From the NCBI GenBank assembly GCA_029820565.1, contig JALGUR010000019.1, positions 1 to 39,614 of the forward strand: DNA of 39,614 nt. Reading direction: 5' to 3'. This document shows, in pieces, positions 1 to 8,094 of this stretch. Each line of letters starts with the position of its first letter. The stretch's first letter is position 1. A program made the translations under genes and the position numbers. The notes below the pieces were generated by a model. The model ran no database searches and had not been told where the DNA came from. It was given only the letters and a program-made list of their open reading frames with translations. Source of the DNA: Candidatus Zipacnadia bacterium. GTDB lineage: Bacteria > Armatimonadota > Zipacnadia > Zipacnadales > Zipacnadaceae.

Positions 1-154
1 TTATTCGGGGCGGCTGCTTTAAGAAGAGATAAGCCACAAGTGTGACACAAGTGCTAACAGCGCAAGAAGGGATATTGCTCGCCATTCACGAAATGATTTG
101 TGGGCTAACTGCAGCCAGGAACAGACAAGCCTTGAGTCCAAATGAGGAGTATTG

Positions 155-275
155 ATGGCTAATTCATCAATTCTATCTAATCAATTGCGGTCGTTGGCTA
201 TGCCGCGCGACTGCCGCCGCAAGCGAATAAGCAGTTGGGATGCCACGGGCGCTAATGCTGACAGTTAGCCGCTGG
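155..275 (+). pseudogene. 5' remnant of a second DUF2961 gene copy
   Basis: An ATG at 155 opens a 37-codon frame ending in TAG at 266-268. Its translation begins MANSSILSNQLRSLAMPRDC and matches, nearly residue for residue, the first 37 residues of the intact DUF2961 protein that starts at 1475. The similarity continues for a few bases past the stop (to about 275) and then fades. Differences include synonymous third-base changes, so the copy has diverged over time and is not an assembly duplicate. The URO-D gene lies between the remnant and the intact copy. This suggests an ancestral duplication followed by loss of most of the first copy. The preceding 154 bases show no gene. Confidence 0.75.
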
Positions 276-330
276 CTGCTGCCTGGCCTGACTTGTACGA
301 AGTAATCTCACCGATGGAAGAATTAACGGT

Positions 331-1459
331 ATGACTCACCGCGAGCGCTGGATTAGGACCTTCCGATTCGAACAGGTTGACCCACGTCCCTGATGAGGAG
401 TTCGGGGCCTGGACCGACACTTTTACGGTCTGGCATCATCAGGGACTGCCGCGGCCGGTCAATGATAATGAGGTCTTTGACCGCTACTTTGGCCTCGCGC
501 CCAGCCGGGATGTGCCGGTTGATGTTGGCCTGTTACCTGCTTTTCAGGAGAAGGTTCTGGAGGAGACCGATAAGCACAGAATCGTTCAGGACAGCAAGGG
601 AGTCAAGTGCCTGGTACACAAAGATGGGACCAGCAGCATCCCCCGCTATCTTGATTGGTCGCTGAAAACACCTGATGACTGGGAGCAGTTCAAGGAGCGC
701 ATGGACCCGAACGACCCCCGGCGGTATCCGGCTAACTGGGACGAAGTGGTCGCCGACCTAAACAGCGCCACCGTGCCCGTGTTCGTTGGCTGCGGGAGTC
801 TTTTTGGCTGGCTACGAGACTGCATGGGATTTGAGAACATTGCCATTGCCGTGATGGAGCAACCCGACTGGGTTGAGCAGATGATGGAGGACATAACCAA
901 CTTGGTTATCGGCTCCTTGCAGCGGGCCGTGGGGGATATAAGGATTGATGGCGGTTTTTTCTGGGAAGATATGTGCTTCAATCAGGGCCCGATGATTTCA
1001 CCTAAGTTATTCCGCCAGTGGATGACGCCGCGCTACAAACGCATTACCGACTTCGTTAAACAAGCCGGCGCTGAGGTCTTTGTAGTAGATTGCGATGGCG
1101 ACATTACTCAACTTGTAGAGCATTGGCTGGCCGGCGGGGTCAATTGCATGTTCCCCGTTGAGATACATGCCGGCTCTGACCCTTATGCGATGCGCCGCGA
1201 GTTCGGGCGCGAGGTACTACTGAAAGGCGGGGTGAATAAGCGGGAATTGGCTAAAGACAAGGCGGCCATTCGTCGGGAAGTTGACAGACTGTTGGACCTG
1301 GTGGCCGACGGGGGTTTCATCCCGCACGTAGACCATCGTGTGCCCCCTGACGTCAGTTACGAGAACTACCTGTACTATCTGAAGACCAAGCGCGAGGCCC
1401 TGGGCATACCGGATCCCTGGGCGGATGGCCCGCCAGATTCCGAATATCTGCAACTATAA
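331..1459 (+). CDS. URO-D family protein (non-haem uroporphyrinogen decarboxylase-like), 1-base frameshift near the start
   Basis: From ATG 331 the frame reads MTHRERWIRTFRFEQVD, the classic N-terminus of URO-D-family proteins. It then stops at TGA 391-393. Removing one C from the CCC run at 381-383 joins it to the long frame as VDHVPDEEFGAW and gives 375 aa, a normal family length. Without the correction only a TTG at 377 can open the long frame, and the conserved start is lost. The C-terminal part has VDCDGDI and an HVDHRVPPDVSYENY segment, as in carbohydrate-associated URO-D paralogues. The HxC zinc motif of MtaA-type corrinoid methyltransferases is absent. True haem-pathway function is unlikely in this sugar-gene context, and the reaction is unknown. 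The frameshift may be a sequencing error or a real lesion. Confidence 0.85.
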
Positions 1460-1474
1460 TAGGGAGGGAAACTG

Positions 1475-2521
1475 ATGGCTAATTCATCAATCCTATCTAC
1501 CCAATTGCGCTCGTTGGTTATGCCCCGCGACTGCCACCGGCGACGGGTAAGCAGTTGGGATACAACCGGGGCGAACAACGACCGGTGGCCTTTGACAACC
1601 GGGGAGACGAAGGTACTGGCTGACATAACCGGTCCGGGCTGTATCAATCATATCTGGATGACCTATCACAGCGACTCTCCCGCTGCTTTGCGCCGCCGCG
1701 TTATCCGCATGTTCTGGGATGGCGAAGAAAACCCCAGCGTGGCGGTGCCTTTCGGTGACTTCTTTGGCGTCGGCCACGGCCGGCACTCTCCTTACGAGTC
1801 AGCCGTGCTCAGCGAAACGGCCAGCCCGGCTTTCAATTGTTGGTGGCCAATGCCCTTCGCCAGGGGTGCTCGGGTTGAGATTGTCAATGAGGATATTGAG
1901 GGAATTCTCTATTTCTACATTGACTACGAGGAATATGACCAGCCTCTGCCCGAGGCCCTGTACTTTCACGCCCAGTACCGGCAGGAATATCCCTGCGATG
2001 GGTTTGCTCCCGGCGAGAGCAATATGGGCCTGCCTGAAATCAATAACGCCATCAACCTGGACGGGGCGGGCAATTATGTTATCCTGGAGGCCGAGGGCGG
2101 GGGTCATTATGTGGGCTGTAACCTCAGCATCCACAACACCACCGGCGGCTGGTGGGGTGAGGGCGATGATATGATATTCATTGATGATGATACCTGGCCG
2201 CCTTCTCTGCATGGCACAGGTAGTGAGGATTACTTCTCTCACGCCTACGGTATGCAGGACCAGCAGGGCCTGTATAATGGCACTTCCCTATTCAATAAAG
2301 ACCATAAAGACTGGGACGGCAAGTGGACTGTCTACCGCTGGCACATCTCTGACCCGGTCACCTTCCAGAAATGCATCAAGGTGACCATTGAGCACGGTCA
2401 TGCCAACTGCCGCTGCGACGACTACTCTTCGGTCGCCTATTGGTATCAGACCGAGCCGCATAAGCCCTTCCCCACGCTGCCGTCAGTAAAGGAACGGCTA
2501 CCGCGAGATGTAGTGCTATGA
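1475..2521 (+). CDS. DUF2961 domain-containing protein
   Basis: This 348-aa protein starts at ATG 1475 behind a strong GGGAGG site, 15 bases after the URO-D stop. It shows DUF2961 hallmarks: an early GPGCINHIWMTY segment, DGEENPSVAVPFGDFFG, then LHGTGSEDYFSHAYG, followed by a beta-rich C-terminal half. DUF2961 proteins are jelly-roll-like proteins associated with glycan breakdown, and some relatives are glycoside hydrolases. No signal peptide is visible at this start, so the protein appears cytoplasmic unless the true start differs. Close spacing to the URO-D gene and the following ACT gene suggests one operon. The substrate cannot be read from the sequence. Confidence 0.85.
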   Translation: MANSSILSTQLRSLVMPRDCHRRRVSSWDTTGANNDRWPLTTGETKVLADITGPGCINHIWMTYHSDSPAALRRRVIRMFWDGEENPSVAVPFGDFFGVGHGRHSPYESAVLSETASPAFNCWWPMPFARGARVEIVNEDIEGILYFYIDYEEYDQPLPEALYFHAQYRQEYPCDGFAPGESNMGLPEINNAINLDGAGNYVILEAEGGGHYVGCNLSIHNTTGGWWGEGDDMIFIDDDTWPPSLHGTGSEDYFSHAYGMQDQQGLYNGTSLFNKDHKDWDGKWTVYRWHISDPVTFQKCIKVTIEHGHANCRCDDYSSVAYWYQTEPHKPFPTLPSVKERLPRDVVL

Positions 2522-2604
2522 AGTAGGCAATTAGGCAAGGAAAAGGCTATAGAGTGACGAATAGTGACTTGACAGTTCAATATCATTACATAGGGGGAAT
2601 TGAG

Positions 2605-3015
2605 ATGGCTCAGACTGCGATGAAGGTCACGGCCGTAAGCATAGAGGTGGAAGACAAGCCCGGAGTGGCCGCGCAAATAATGGCAACACTGCGCGAGGCA
2701 GGCATCAATCTGAAGGCTCTGGCCGGTTGGTCAAAAGGGGATGGTCATGCGGTAATAATGGCCATACCCGAAGACCTCGCGGCTCTACGGGCTTTGGCCG
2801 CCCAGGAGGGAGTAGAGACTACCGAAAAGGCCCTGGTGTGGGTGGAAGGCCTGGACGAGATGGGTGCCCTGTGCGACTTGACCGCCAAACTGGCTGGTGA
2901 AAACATCAACATTGTGACTTCCCACGCCCTGGGCGTCGGGGGCAATTTCGCCGCTGTCTTCTCGTTTGAGAGCGAGCAGATAGTGGACCAAGTCGTCCAG
3001 TTGGTGGGCGGATAG
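2605..3015 (+). CDS. stand-alone tandem ACT-domain protein
   Basis: The open frame extends upstream to 2554, but ATG 2605 has a good site (TAGGGGGAATTGAG) and opens directly into the domain, giving 136 aa. Residues about 7-70 form one ACT domain (VSIEVEDKPGVAAQIMATLREAGINL). Residues about 74-136 form a second (ALCDLTAKLAGENINIVTSH). There is no catalytic or DNA-binding domain. ACT domains bind amino acids or other small ligands and usually regulate an attached or partner enzyme. Its place inside a sugar cluster suggests a ligand-sensing partner, but the ligand and target are unknown. Confidence 0.8.
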   Translation: MAQTAMKVTAVSIEVEDKPGVAAQIMATLREAGINLKALAGWSKGDGHAVIMAIPEDLAALRALAAQEGVETTEKALVWVEGLDEMGALCDLTAKLAGENINIVTSHALGVGGNFAAVFSFESEQIVDQVVQLVGG

Positions 3016-3083
3016 ACAGCCTGCTGACAGAGGTCTGATGAAACGGACCTCCCAGTATGGACTATGGTAGAGGTGGGCTGTCT
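3014..3083. repeat. nested inverted repeat between ACT gene and Gfo/Idh gene
   Basis: The outer arms AGACAGCC (3014-3021) and GGCTGTCT (3076-3083) are perfect 8-base complements. Inside them, GAGGTC (3030-3035) pairs with GACCTC (3046-3051). The element begins at the ACT stop codon and ends about 80 bases before the next start. No U-run follows, so it is not a clear intrinsic terminator. It could be an RNA-processing or transcript-stability structure, or a structured leader for the oxidoreductase. Confidence 0.45.
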
Positions 3084-3166
3084 GTGCCTACCACTGGCAG
3101 TACAAGCAATGCTGTCCGGGCTTGGTGGTGCCGCAATCAGTTCGTCCTCTATAAGGAGACCAGAAT

Positions 3167-4177
3167 ATGCCTGTGGATACAATCAGAGTCGCCTTTATTG
3201 GTTGTGGCGTAATGGCCCAGCGGCACGCCGCCAGTTACGAAAAAATCGGAGGGGCCCCAATAGTGGGCTTTTGCGATGTGGCCGAAGATAGAGCGCAAGC
3301 CCTGGCCGAGAAGTATGCCGCACAATCTTTTGGCGACGTCGGCGAAATGCTGGATGCAGTTGGCCCCGATGGCGTCTATATCGTAGTGCCGCCATTTGCC
3401 CACGGCGAGGCGGAGTTCGCCTGTATTGAGCGGAAAATCCCATTCTTCGTTGAAAAACCTATCAATCTGGATCTGTCCCAGGCGGAAGACATAGCCCACA
3501 AAGTCCAGCAGGCGGACCTGCTGACTGCAGTGGGCTATCACAACCGCTATCGCACGGGCGTCAACAAGGCCCGCCAGATACTTCAGGATGACCCGGCCGT
3601 GCTGGCCCTGGGCGGCTGGATTGGGGAGAGTCCCCTCCCGAACCCCGAGGTGCCTATCACCGTCTGGTGGATAGATAAGTCCAAGAGTGGCGGGCAGTTC
3701 CTGGAGCAGGCAACTCACACCGTAGACCTGGTGCGCTTCCTCATAGGTGAAGCCACCGAGGTAGCGGCCGTCGCTGCTCAGGGCTTTAACGTGGGTATCC
3801 CTGATTATAATATTGAGGATGCCTGGGCCGTTTCTATCAAGTTTGCCTCAGGCGCCGTGGCCAATCTGCACGCCTGCTGCGCCAGTAATGCCCGAGAAGG
3901 CGTAACCCTGGATGTCTACGCCAAAAACTGTGCTTTCCAGTTTACGGGTTGGGACCATCACTGTAAAATCTTTCGGACCGGCAGAGAACAGAGCGAAGAA
4001 ATCATAGCTGAGAGCGAGGAGCAGATCTTTTACCAGGAGGACGCAGCGTTTGTGGACATGCTGCGCACAGGCGATCAAAGCAAAGTTCAGTCTGATTATG
4101 CTGACGCCCTCAATACTTTCGCCATAACCGTAGCGGCTGACCGCTCTGCGGCTACCAGTGAGAAGATTCCGTTGTAA
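3167..4177 (+). CDS. Gfo/Idh/MocA family oxidoreductase
   Basis: This 336-aa protein starts at ATG 3167 after AAGGAGACCAGAAT. The N-terminal Rossmann fold shows IRVAFIGCGVMAQRHA (GxGxxA, residues 11-16). The conserved EKP (FVEKPIN, residues 96-98) supplies the lysine that helps bind the nicotinamide and position the substrate. The second half is the alpha/beta substrate domain, with GGQFLEQATHTVDLVRFL carrying the conserved DLxR/H-type region. Family members oxidise or reduce sugars, inositols or their derivatives with NAD(P). Its neighbours (URO-D, DUF2961, sugar isomerase) support a catabolic role for an unidentified carbohydrate. Confidence 0.9.
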   Translation: MPVDTIRVAFIGCGVMAQRHAASYEKIGGAPIVGFCDVAEDRAQALAEKYAAQSFGDVGEMLDAVGPDGVYIVVPPFAHGEAEFACIERKIPFFVEKPINLDLSQAEDIAHKVQQADLLTAVGYHNRYRTGVNKARQILQDDPAVLALGGWIGESPLPNPEVPITVWWIDKSKSGGQFLEQATHTVDLVRFLIGEATEVAAVAAQGFNVGIPDYNIEDAWAVSIKFASGAVANLHACCASNAREGVTLDVYAKNCAFQFTGWDHHCKIFRTGREQSEEIIAESEEQIFYQEDAAFVDMLRTGDQSKVQSDYADALNTFAITVAADRSAATSEKIPL

Positions 4178-4266
4178 CCTTGCCGGCGCACCGATCAAGC
4201 CGCACTTACCGCATTGCTCATCAAGTGTGGAGGAAGGTGCACGTGCGCGGGAGGAGACGTTAGCCA

Positions 4267-4647
4267 ATGGGCCGCTTCATCAGAGTACTTGCGATAGTGT
4301 TAATTATTCTGGGACTGCTCATTGCCCTGCATCTGGTTTGTTTGCTCTGCAAGCACCCACTACTTCGCCTCGTACAGGTAGCTGGCGACTCCATGGAGCC
4401 AACCTTGTCAGAAGGTGACAGAGTGCTCTTTGTCCGCCGTGCCTGGCAGCTCGGCGATATCGTAGTGGCAGATGTGCAGGAGGATGTGCCAGTTGTCAAA
4501 CGAATCTTAGACATAGCCAATGGTGAGCTTTACCTGCAGGGCGACAACACTGAGGTCTCGGCGACCTACTGGATCACACCTGACCGAATACAAGGGGTAA
4601 TGCTCTGTCATATTCCCCTGAGATTGCCTTGTTGTGGGGCTGAATGA
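4267..4647 (+). CDS. minimal S26-type signal peptidase-like protein
   Basis: At 126 aa this is much shorter than typical signal peptidase I. Residues 5-28 form one membrane segment. GDSMEPTL follows, with the nucleophile expected at Ser42, and then VVKRIL with the general-base Lys78. LYLQGDN (residues about 88-94) matches the later conserved S26 box with Gly-Asp-Asn. So the catalytic Ser/Lys pair and the core beta fold are present, but the extended periplasmic cap of LepB is not. ATG 4267 follows GGAGGAGACG, 90 bases after the oxidoreductase and 55 bases before the isomerase. It may process exported proteins or serve a specialised substrate; no substrate is evident. Confidence 0.75.
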   Translation: MGRFIRVLAIVLIILGLLIALHLVCLLCKHPLLRLVQVAGDSMEPTLSEGDRVLFVRRAWQLGDIVVADVQEDVPVVKRILDIANGELYLQGDNTEVSATYWITPDRIQGVMLCHIPLRLPCCGAE

Positions 4648-4702
4648 TAGCTTTGGTGGACTGCCCAACTGTGGCATATTCTATTTCATAGGAGGTTTAC
4701 AG

Positions 4703-5458
4703 ATGCAACAGCCCAAGATCGGCTTACAGTTAATAATCTATGGCAAGCAGCCCGAGGACGATTTGGCCGGAGTAGCTCAGGAGATTGCCCAGGCTGGCTA
4801 TGCGGGAATTGAATGTGGAGCTGGTGTTGTTGATACGGCCGGGGCAGAAGGCGTAAATCGTGTCCTGGCGCGGACTGGTCTGCAACTAAGCGCCGCACAT
4901 GCCAGTTGGGGGGAAATAATCCAGCCGGCCCGGCTCGACCAATATCTTCAGTTCGTCAAGGCCGTCGGCGCGAAGTATTTTATCAGTTCCGGCGTAGCGC
5001 CGCAAGAGGGTATTGCCGCCTATGAGACGGCGGCAGAGACCTTCAATCAAATAGGAGAATATTGCCAGCAGGAGGGTATTACCTTCTGCTACCACAATCA
5101 CGCCTCGGAGTTTGAGGAGTTTGACGGCGTCAAGGGAATGCACCGGCTTTGCGAACTGACCGATCCCGCCTTGGTCAAACTCAACATTGACGTGTATTGG
5201 GTAGCTATCGGCAGGGAGGATCCGGCTGAATTCATCCACCGCTATGCCGATCGCGCCGGATACTACCACTTCAAAGACGGCGCGCCCGGCTTATTTACTG
5301 AATTGGGCCAGGGCACGGTTGACCTGGTGGCGGCTAAGGAAGCGGCCATGGCTGCGGGCAACGCCGAGTGGATAGTCGTTGAGCAGGATAGAACGGAGAA
5401 GGAGCCACGGGTATCAAGTGCCGAAAGTCGCGAGTACCTACGCGCCATCGGCTGGTAG
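4703..5458 (+). CDS. sugar phosphate isomerase/epimerase (xylose isomerase-like TIM barrel)
   Basis: The frame opens at 4634, but ATG 4703 sits behind an excellent TAGGAGGTTTACAG site and starts exactly at the first barrel strand (KIGLQLIIYG), giving 251 aa. AP-endonuclease-2/IolE-like features follow: GYAGIECG near residue 35, CYHNHASEFEEFDG around residue 130, the metal-site NIDVYWV, YYHFKDG, and a terminal IVVEQD. Relatives isomerise or epimerise keto-sugars or inosose, or dehydrate them. It closes the plus-strand sugar cluster and probably acts together with the Gfo/Idh enzyme upstream. The exact substrate is undetermined. Confidence 0.85.
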   Translation: MQQPKIGLQLIIYGKQPEDDLAGVAQEIAQAGYAGIECGAGVVDTAGAEGVNRVLARTGLQLSAAHASWGEIIQPARLDQYLQFVKAVGAKYFISSGVAPQEGIAAYETAAETFNQIGEYCQQEGITFCYHNHASEFEEFDGVKGMHRLCELTDPALVKLNIDVYWVAIGREDPAEFIHRYADRAGYYHFKDGAPGLFTELGQGTVDLVAAKEAAMAAGNAEWIVVEQDRTEKEPRVSSAESREYLRAIGW

Positions 5459-5465
5459 GGCTCGC

Positions 5466-5490
5466 AGAAAGTATAGTCTTTTTACTTTCT
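5466..5490. terminator. possible weak hairpin terminator after the sugar cluster
   Basis: AGAAAGTA (5466-5473) and TACTTTCT (5483-5490) form an A/T-rich 8-base stem a few bases after the isomerase stop. The T-run falls in the loop and not after the stem, so terminator function is uncertain. Confidence 0.3.
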
Positions 5491-5528
5491 ATGGCGAGGC
5501 ATCCTTGTCCCCACCATGCTCTTAGTCG

Positions 5529-5613
5529 CGTAGGCAGGGTTCTCCAACCCTGCCTTGCGTTATGTAACGCAGGTTAGAGAACCTGCGCTCTGCGACGAGG
5601 AGGCTTGCCTACG
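5529..5613. repeat. 85-base multi-hairpin intergenic element
   Basis: Outer arms CGTAGGCA (5529-5536) and TGCCTACG (5606-5613) enclose three further inverted repeats. These are GGCAGGGTT/AACCCTGCC with loop CTCC (5533-5554), GCGTTA/TAACGC (5557-5570) and GCAGGTT/AACCTGC with loop AGAG (5569-5586). The element fills the gap between two convergent genes, so it may act as a bidirectional terminator. Its layered symmetry looks like a dispersed REP- or MITE-type repeat. The right end (CGACGAGGAGGCTTGCCTACGG) resembles the repeats at 25846 and 25963. Confidence 0.65.
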
Positions 5614-5644
5614 GATTTGGACGGGTCAAGCATCGCGGCCAGTG

Positions 5645-7057
5645 CTATTCGCGGTCAATGAGGTATTTATGTATTGACTGGGCGGCGCGGCGGCCATCGC
5701 CCATTGCCCGTACTATCGTCTCCTCGCCGGGTATTAAGTCGCCACCGCCAAAAACGCCCGGGATACTGGTCTCCAGCGTATCGGGATTAACGATTACGTG
5801 ACCGCCTTCGTCAAGTTCTATTCCCGGCACGGCGATGGGCACCAGCGGGCTGACGCGGGCGCCGATGGCAATAATTACCAGGTCAGTGGGGAGGGTAAAC
5901 TCTGACCCTTCTATTGGTATGGGACGCGCCCGGCCCGACTCATCAGGCTCACCTAACTCCATCTGGAGGCATTCCATCGCGGCTACATCACCATCATCAC
6001 CCAGCAGCCGCATGGGCTGAGACAAGAACCTGAACTGGACGCCCTCTTCCTCAGTGTGGCGGACTTCTTCCACGCGCGCGGGCATCTCCTCGCGGCTGCG
6101 CCGGTATACTATGGTGACGGTCTCGGCTCCGAGGCGCAGCGCCCAGCGACTGGAATCCAGAGTAACATTGCCGCCGCCGACTACTGTTACATTATTTCCG
6201 CGTCGGATGGGAGTATCATAGTCATCGCGGTAGGCGCGCATTAGATTGATGCGCGTGAGAAACTCATTCGCCGAATAAACCCCGCGCAGATTCTCGCCTT
6301 CAATGCCCAGAAAGCGAGGATTGCCTGCCCCCAGGCCGAGGAAAACTGCCGCAAAACCCATCTCGCCGAATAGTTCATCTATGGTCAAGGTCCGACCTAT
6401 TATTGTGTCGTGCACTATCTGCACCCCCAACTCAAGCAGGGCCTTGATTTCGTAGCGGATGATGTCTTTAGGCAGGCGGAATTCAGGTATCCCGTAGGTC
6501 ATCACTCCACCCGGCTCGTGCAGGGCTTCAAATATGGTCACTTCGTGGCCCAGTTTGGCCAGTTCCCCGGCAGTCGTTAGTCCGGCTGGTCCCGAGCCGA
6601 CGATGGCAACTTTGTAGCCGGTAGGTTCGGGTGACGATGAAACTGGTTGAGGATTGGCTACCAAATAATCACCCACAAAGCGCTCCAAGTGGCCGATGCC
6701 CACTGGCGGACGCCCCGTGCGGCCAACCACGCATTTTGCCTGGCACTGCTGCTCCTGGGGACAAACCCGCCCACAGATGGCCGGAAATGAGTTAGTCTCC
6801 TTTATTTTCAGAGCGGCATCCGCGTAGCGTCCTTCACTAATTAGTTTGATGAAGGCCGGGATATCAATATCAACCGGGCAGCCTGCCACACACGGGGGCC
6901 GCTTGCACTGCAAGCAGCGCTGGGCCTCGGCCCGAGCCTGCTCCTCGCTGTAGCCCACGTTAACCTCAGAGGCGCCGGCCAACCGCCGGTCAACCGGTAA
7001 TTCCGCCATCTGCTGGTGAGGCAATTCTAAACGTTGTTTGTTATCCATTTCGTTCAT
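5645..7057 (-). CDS. nfnB: NfnB: NADPH-binding large subunit of electron-bifurcating ferredoxin:NADP+ oxidoreductase (GltD-like)
   Basis: This 470-aa protein has an N-terminal double [4Fe-4S] module with Cys 48, 51, 56, 60 and Cys 95, 99, 105, 109. An FAD-binding VAIVGSGPAGL follows near residue 150, then an NADP-binding VTVVGGGNVTLDSSR and YRRSREEMPA around residues 290-325. The layout matches GltD-like proteins. The adjacent NfnA-type subunit and the absence of a GltB large subunit favour NfnAB over glutamate synthase. NfnAB couples reduced ferredoxin, NADH and NADP+ by flavin-based bifurcation. The start overlaps the nfnA end by 17 bases, suggesting translational coupling; ATG 7048 is an alternative start. 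Confidence 0.85.
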   Translation of the reverse strand: MNEMDNKQRLELPHQQMAELPVDRRLAGASEVNVGYSEEQARAEAQRCLQCKRPPCVAGCPVDIDIPAFIKLISEGRYADAALKIKETNSFPAICGRVCPQEQQCQAKCVVGRTGRPPVGIGHLERFVGDYLVANPQPVSSSPEPTGYKVAIVGSGPAGLTTAGELAKLGHEVTIFEALHEPGGVMTYGIPEFRLPKDIIRYEIKALLELGVQIVHDTIIGRTLTIDELFGEMGFAAVFLGLGAGNPRFLGIEGENLRGVYSANEFLTRINLMRAYRDDYDTPIRRGNNVTVVGGGNVTLDSSRWALRLGAETVTIVYRRSREEMPARVEEVRHTEEEGVQFRFLSQPMRLLGDDGDVAAMECLQMELGEPDESGRARPIPIEGSEFTLPTDLVIIAIGARVSPLVPIAVPGIELDEGGHVIVNPDTLETSIPGVFGGGDLIPGEETIVRAMGDGRRAAQSIHKYLIDRE

Positions 7058-7910
7058 CTAATCGCCAGTAAGCAGGCTCTACTTGGCAGTGATGCGCACC
7101 AGCCTCATCGGCGCGTGATTCATTGGTTTTGTACATCTTCAAGCGTTCCGACAACTCCCTGAAGTCAACCTGATGGGCGTCGAATTCCGGGCCGTCCACA
7201 CAGGTAAATTTGGTCTGGCCGCCCACCGTCACCCGGCAGGCTCCGCACATACCAGTGCCATCCACCATAATAGGATTAAGGCTGGCTATAGTCTTAATAG
7301 CATAAGGTCGCGTAACTTCGGCCACCGCCGCCATCATCACCACCGGCCCCACGGTAATGACCAGATCAGGCTGGGCACCTTCCTGCAGTTGCTGTTCGAG
7401 CGGCTCGGTGACCAGGCCGTGATAGCCATACGAGCCGTCATCAGTGGTGACGATTAACTCGTCACTGACCCGGCGAAATTTGTCCTCATAAATAATCAAG
7501 TCGCGGGTGCGGAAGCCGATGATGGCAACTACCTCAGCGCCCGCCCCTTTGAGTGCTTGAAGCATCAGGTAGCCCGCTGCTACTCCTACCCCACCGCCTA
7601 CAAACGCCCCCCGAGCTGGTTTCCCAACGTTGGTGGGATTGCCCAGCGGGCCCACTACATCAAGCAGAAACTCACCCGCCTGAACCCCGGCGATTTCCTG
7701 AGTGGAATGACCCACCGCCTGGACTACTACGGTGATAGTACCAGCGTGGACGTCTTTGTCAGCGATAGACAAAGGCACTCGCTCACAATGCTGAGCGGCC
7801 CGAATGATGCAAAACTGGCCCGCGTGATGGTGCCGTGCTATCTGAGGCGCTTTGATAGATAGTCCAAAGACACCCTCGGCTAATTGACGGTTGCTGGTGA
7901 CCTCAAACAT
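7041..7910 (-). CDS. nfnA: NfnA: FAD/[2Fe-2S] small subunit of ferredoxin:NADP+ oxidoreductase (SudB-like)
   Basis: The frame opens with GTG at 7940, but ATG 7910 follows GGAAGACAGA and matches the family start, giving 289 aa. An FAD domain (residues about 10-95, with VPLSIAD) is followed by an NAD-binding domain (GAFVGGGVGVAAGYLMLQAL). The C-terminal [2Fe-2S] signature is DGTGMCGACRVTVGG followed by TKFTCVDGPEFDAHQVDF. This is the dihydroorotate dehydrogenase PyrK-like architecture used by NfnA and sulfide dehydrogenase SudB. Its partner NfnB lies directly downstream. Together they balance NADH, NADPH and ferredoxin pools, a trait of anaerobic metabolism. Confidence 0.85.
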   Translation of the reverse strand: MFEVTSNRQLAEGVFGLSIKAPQIARHHHAGQFCIIRAAQHCERVPLSIADKDVHAGTITVVVQAVGHSTQEIAGVQAGEFLLDVVGPLGNPTNVGKPARGAFVGGGVGVAAGYLMLQALKGAGAEVVAIIGFRTRDLIIYEDKFRRVSDELIVTTDDGSYGYHGLVTEPLEQQLQEGAQPDLVITVGPVVMMAAVAEVTRPYAIKTIASLNPIMVDGTGMCGACRVTVGGQTKFTCVDGPEFDAHQVDFRELSERLKMYKTNESRADEAGAHHCQVEPAYWRLDERNG

Positions 7911-8094
7911 TCTGTCTTCCAGACTTTCTGCATAGCACACAAAATCGCCGGCAATAGTGGCTATGACCGGCTACTGAGACTATGAGCGATAGGCGACTAA
8001 TATCAACAGACTTCGCTGTATCAGCGAGGCAGGTTATTACTGCTATGTTACAGAAAAGGTTGTTAGTTGTCAAGACTGCGCGTATCTATAGCCT

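Noticed and set aside
377-400. Programmed ribosomal frameshifting in the URO-D gene
   Set aside because: A CCC run near codon 17 is not a known slippery site with a stimulator, and the family is not frameshift-regulated. Error or mutation is simpler.
3014-3083. Known riboswitch class
   Set aside because: The nested repeat matches no riboswitch consensus that I can recognise by eye.
5645-7057. Glutamate synthase small subunit (GltD)
   Set aside because: No GltB neighbour is present and the adjacent gene is a clear NfnA/SudB-type subunit.
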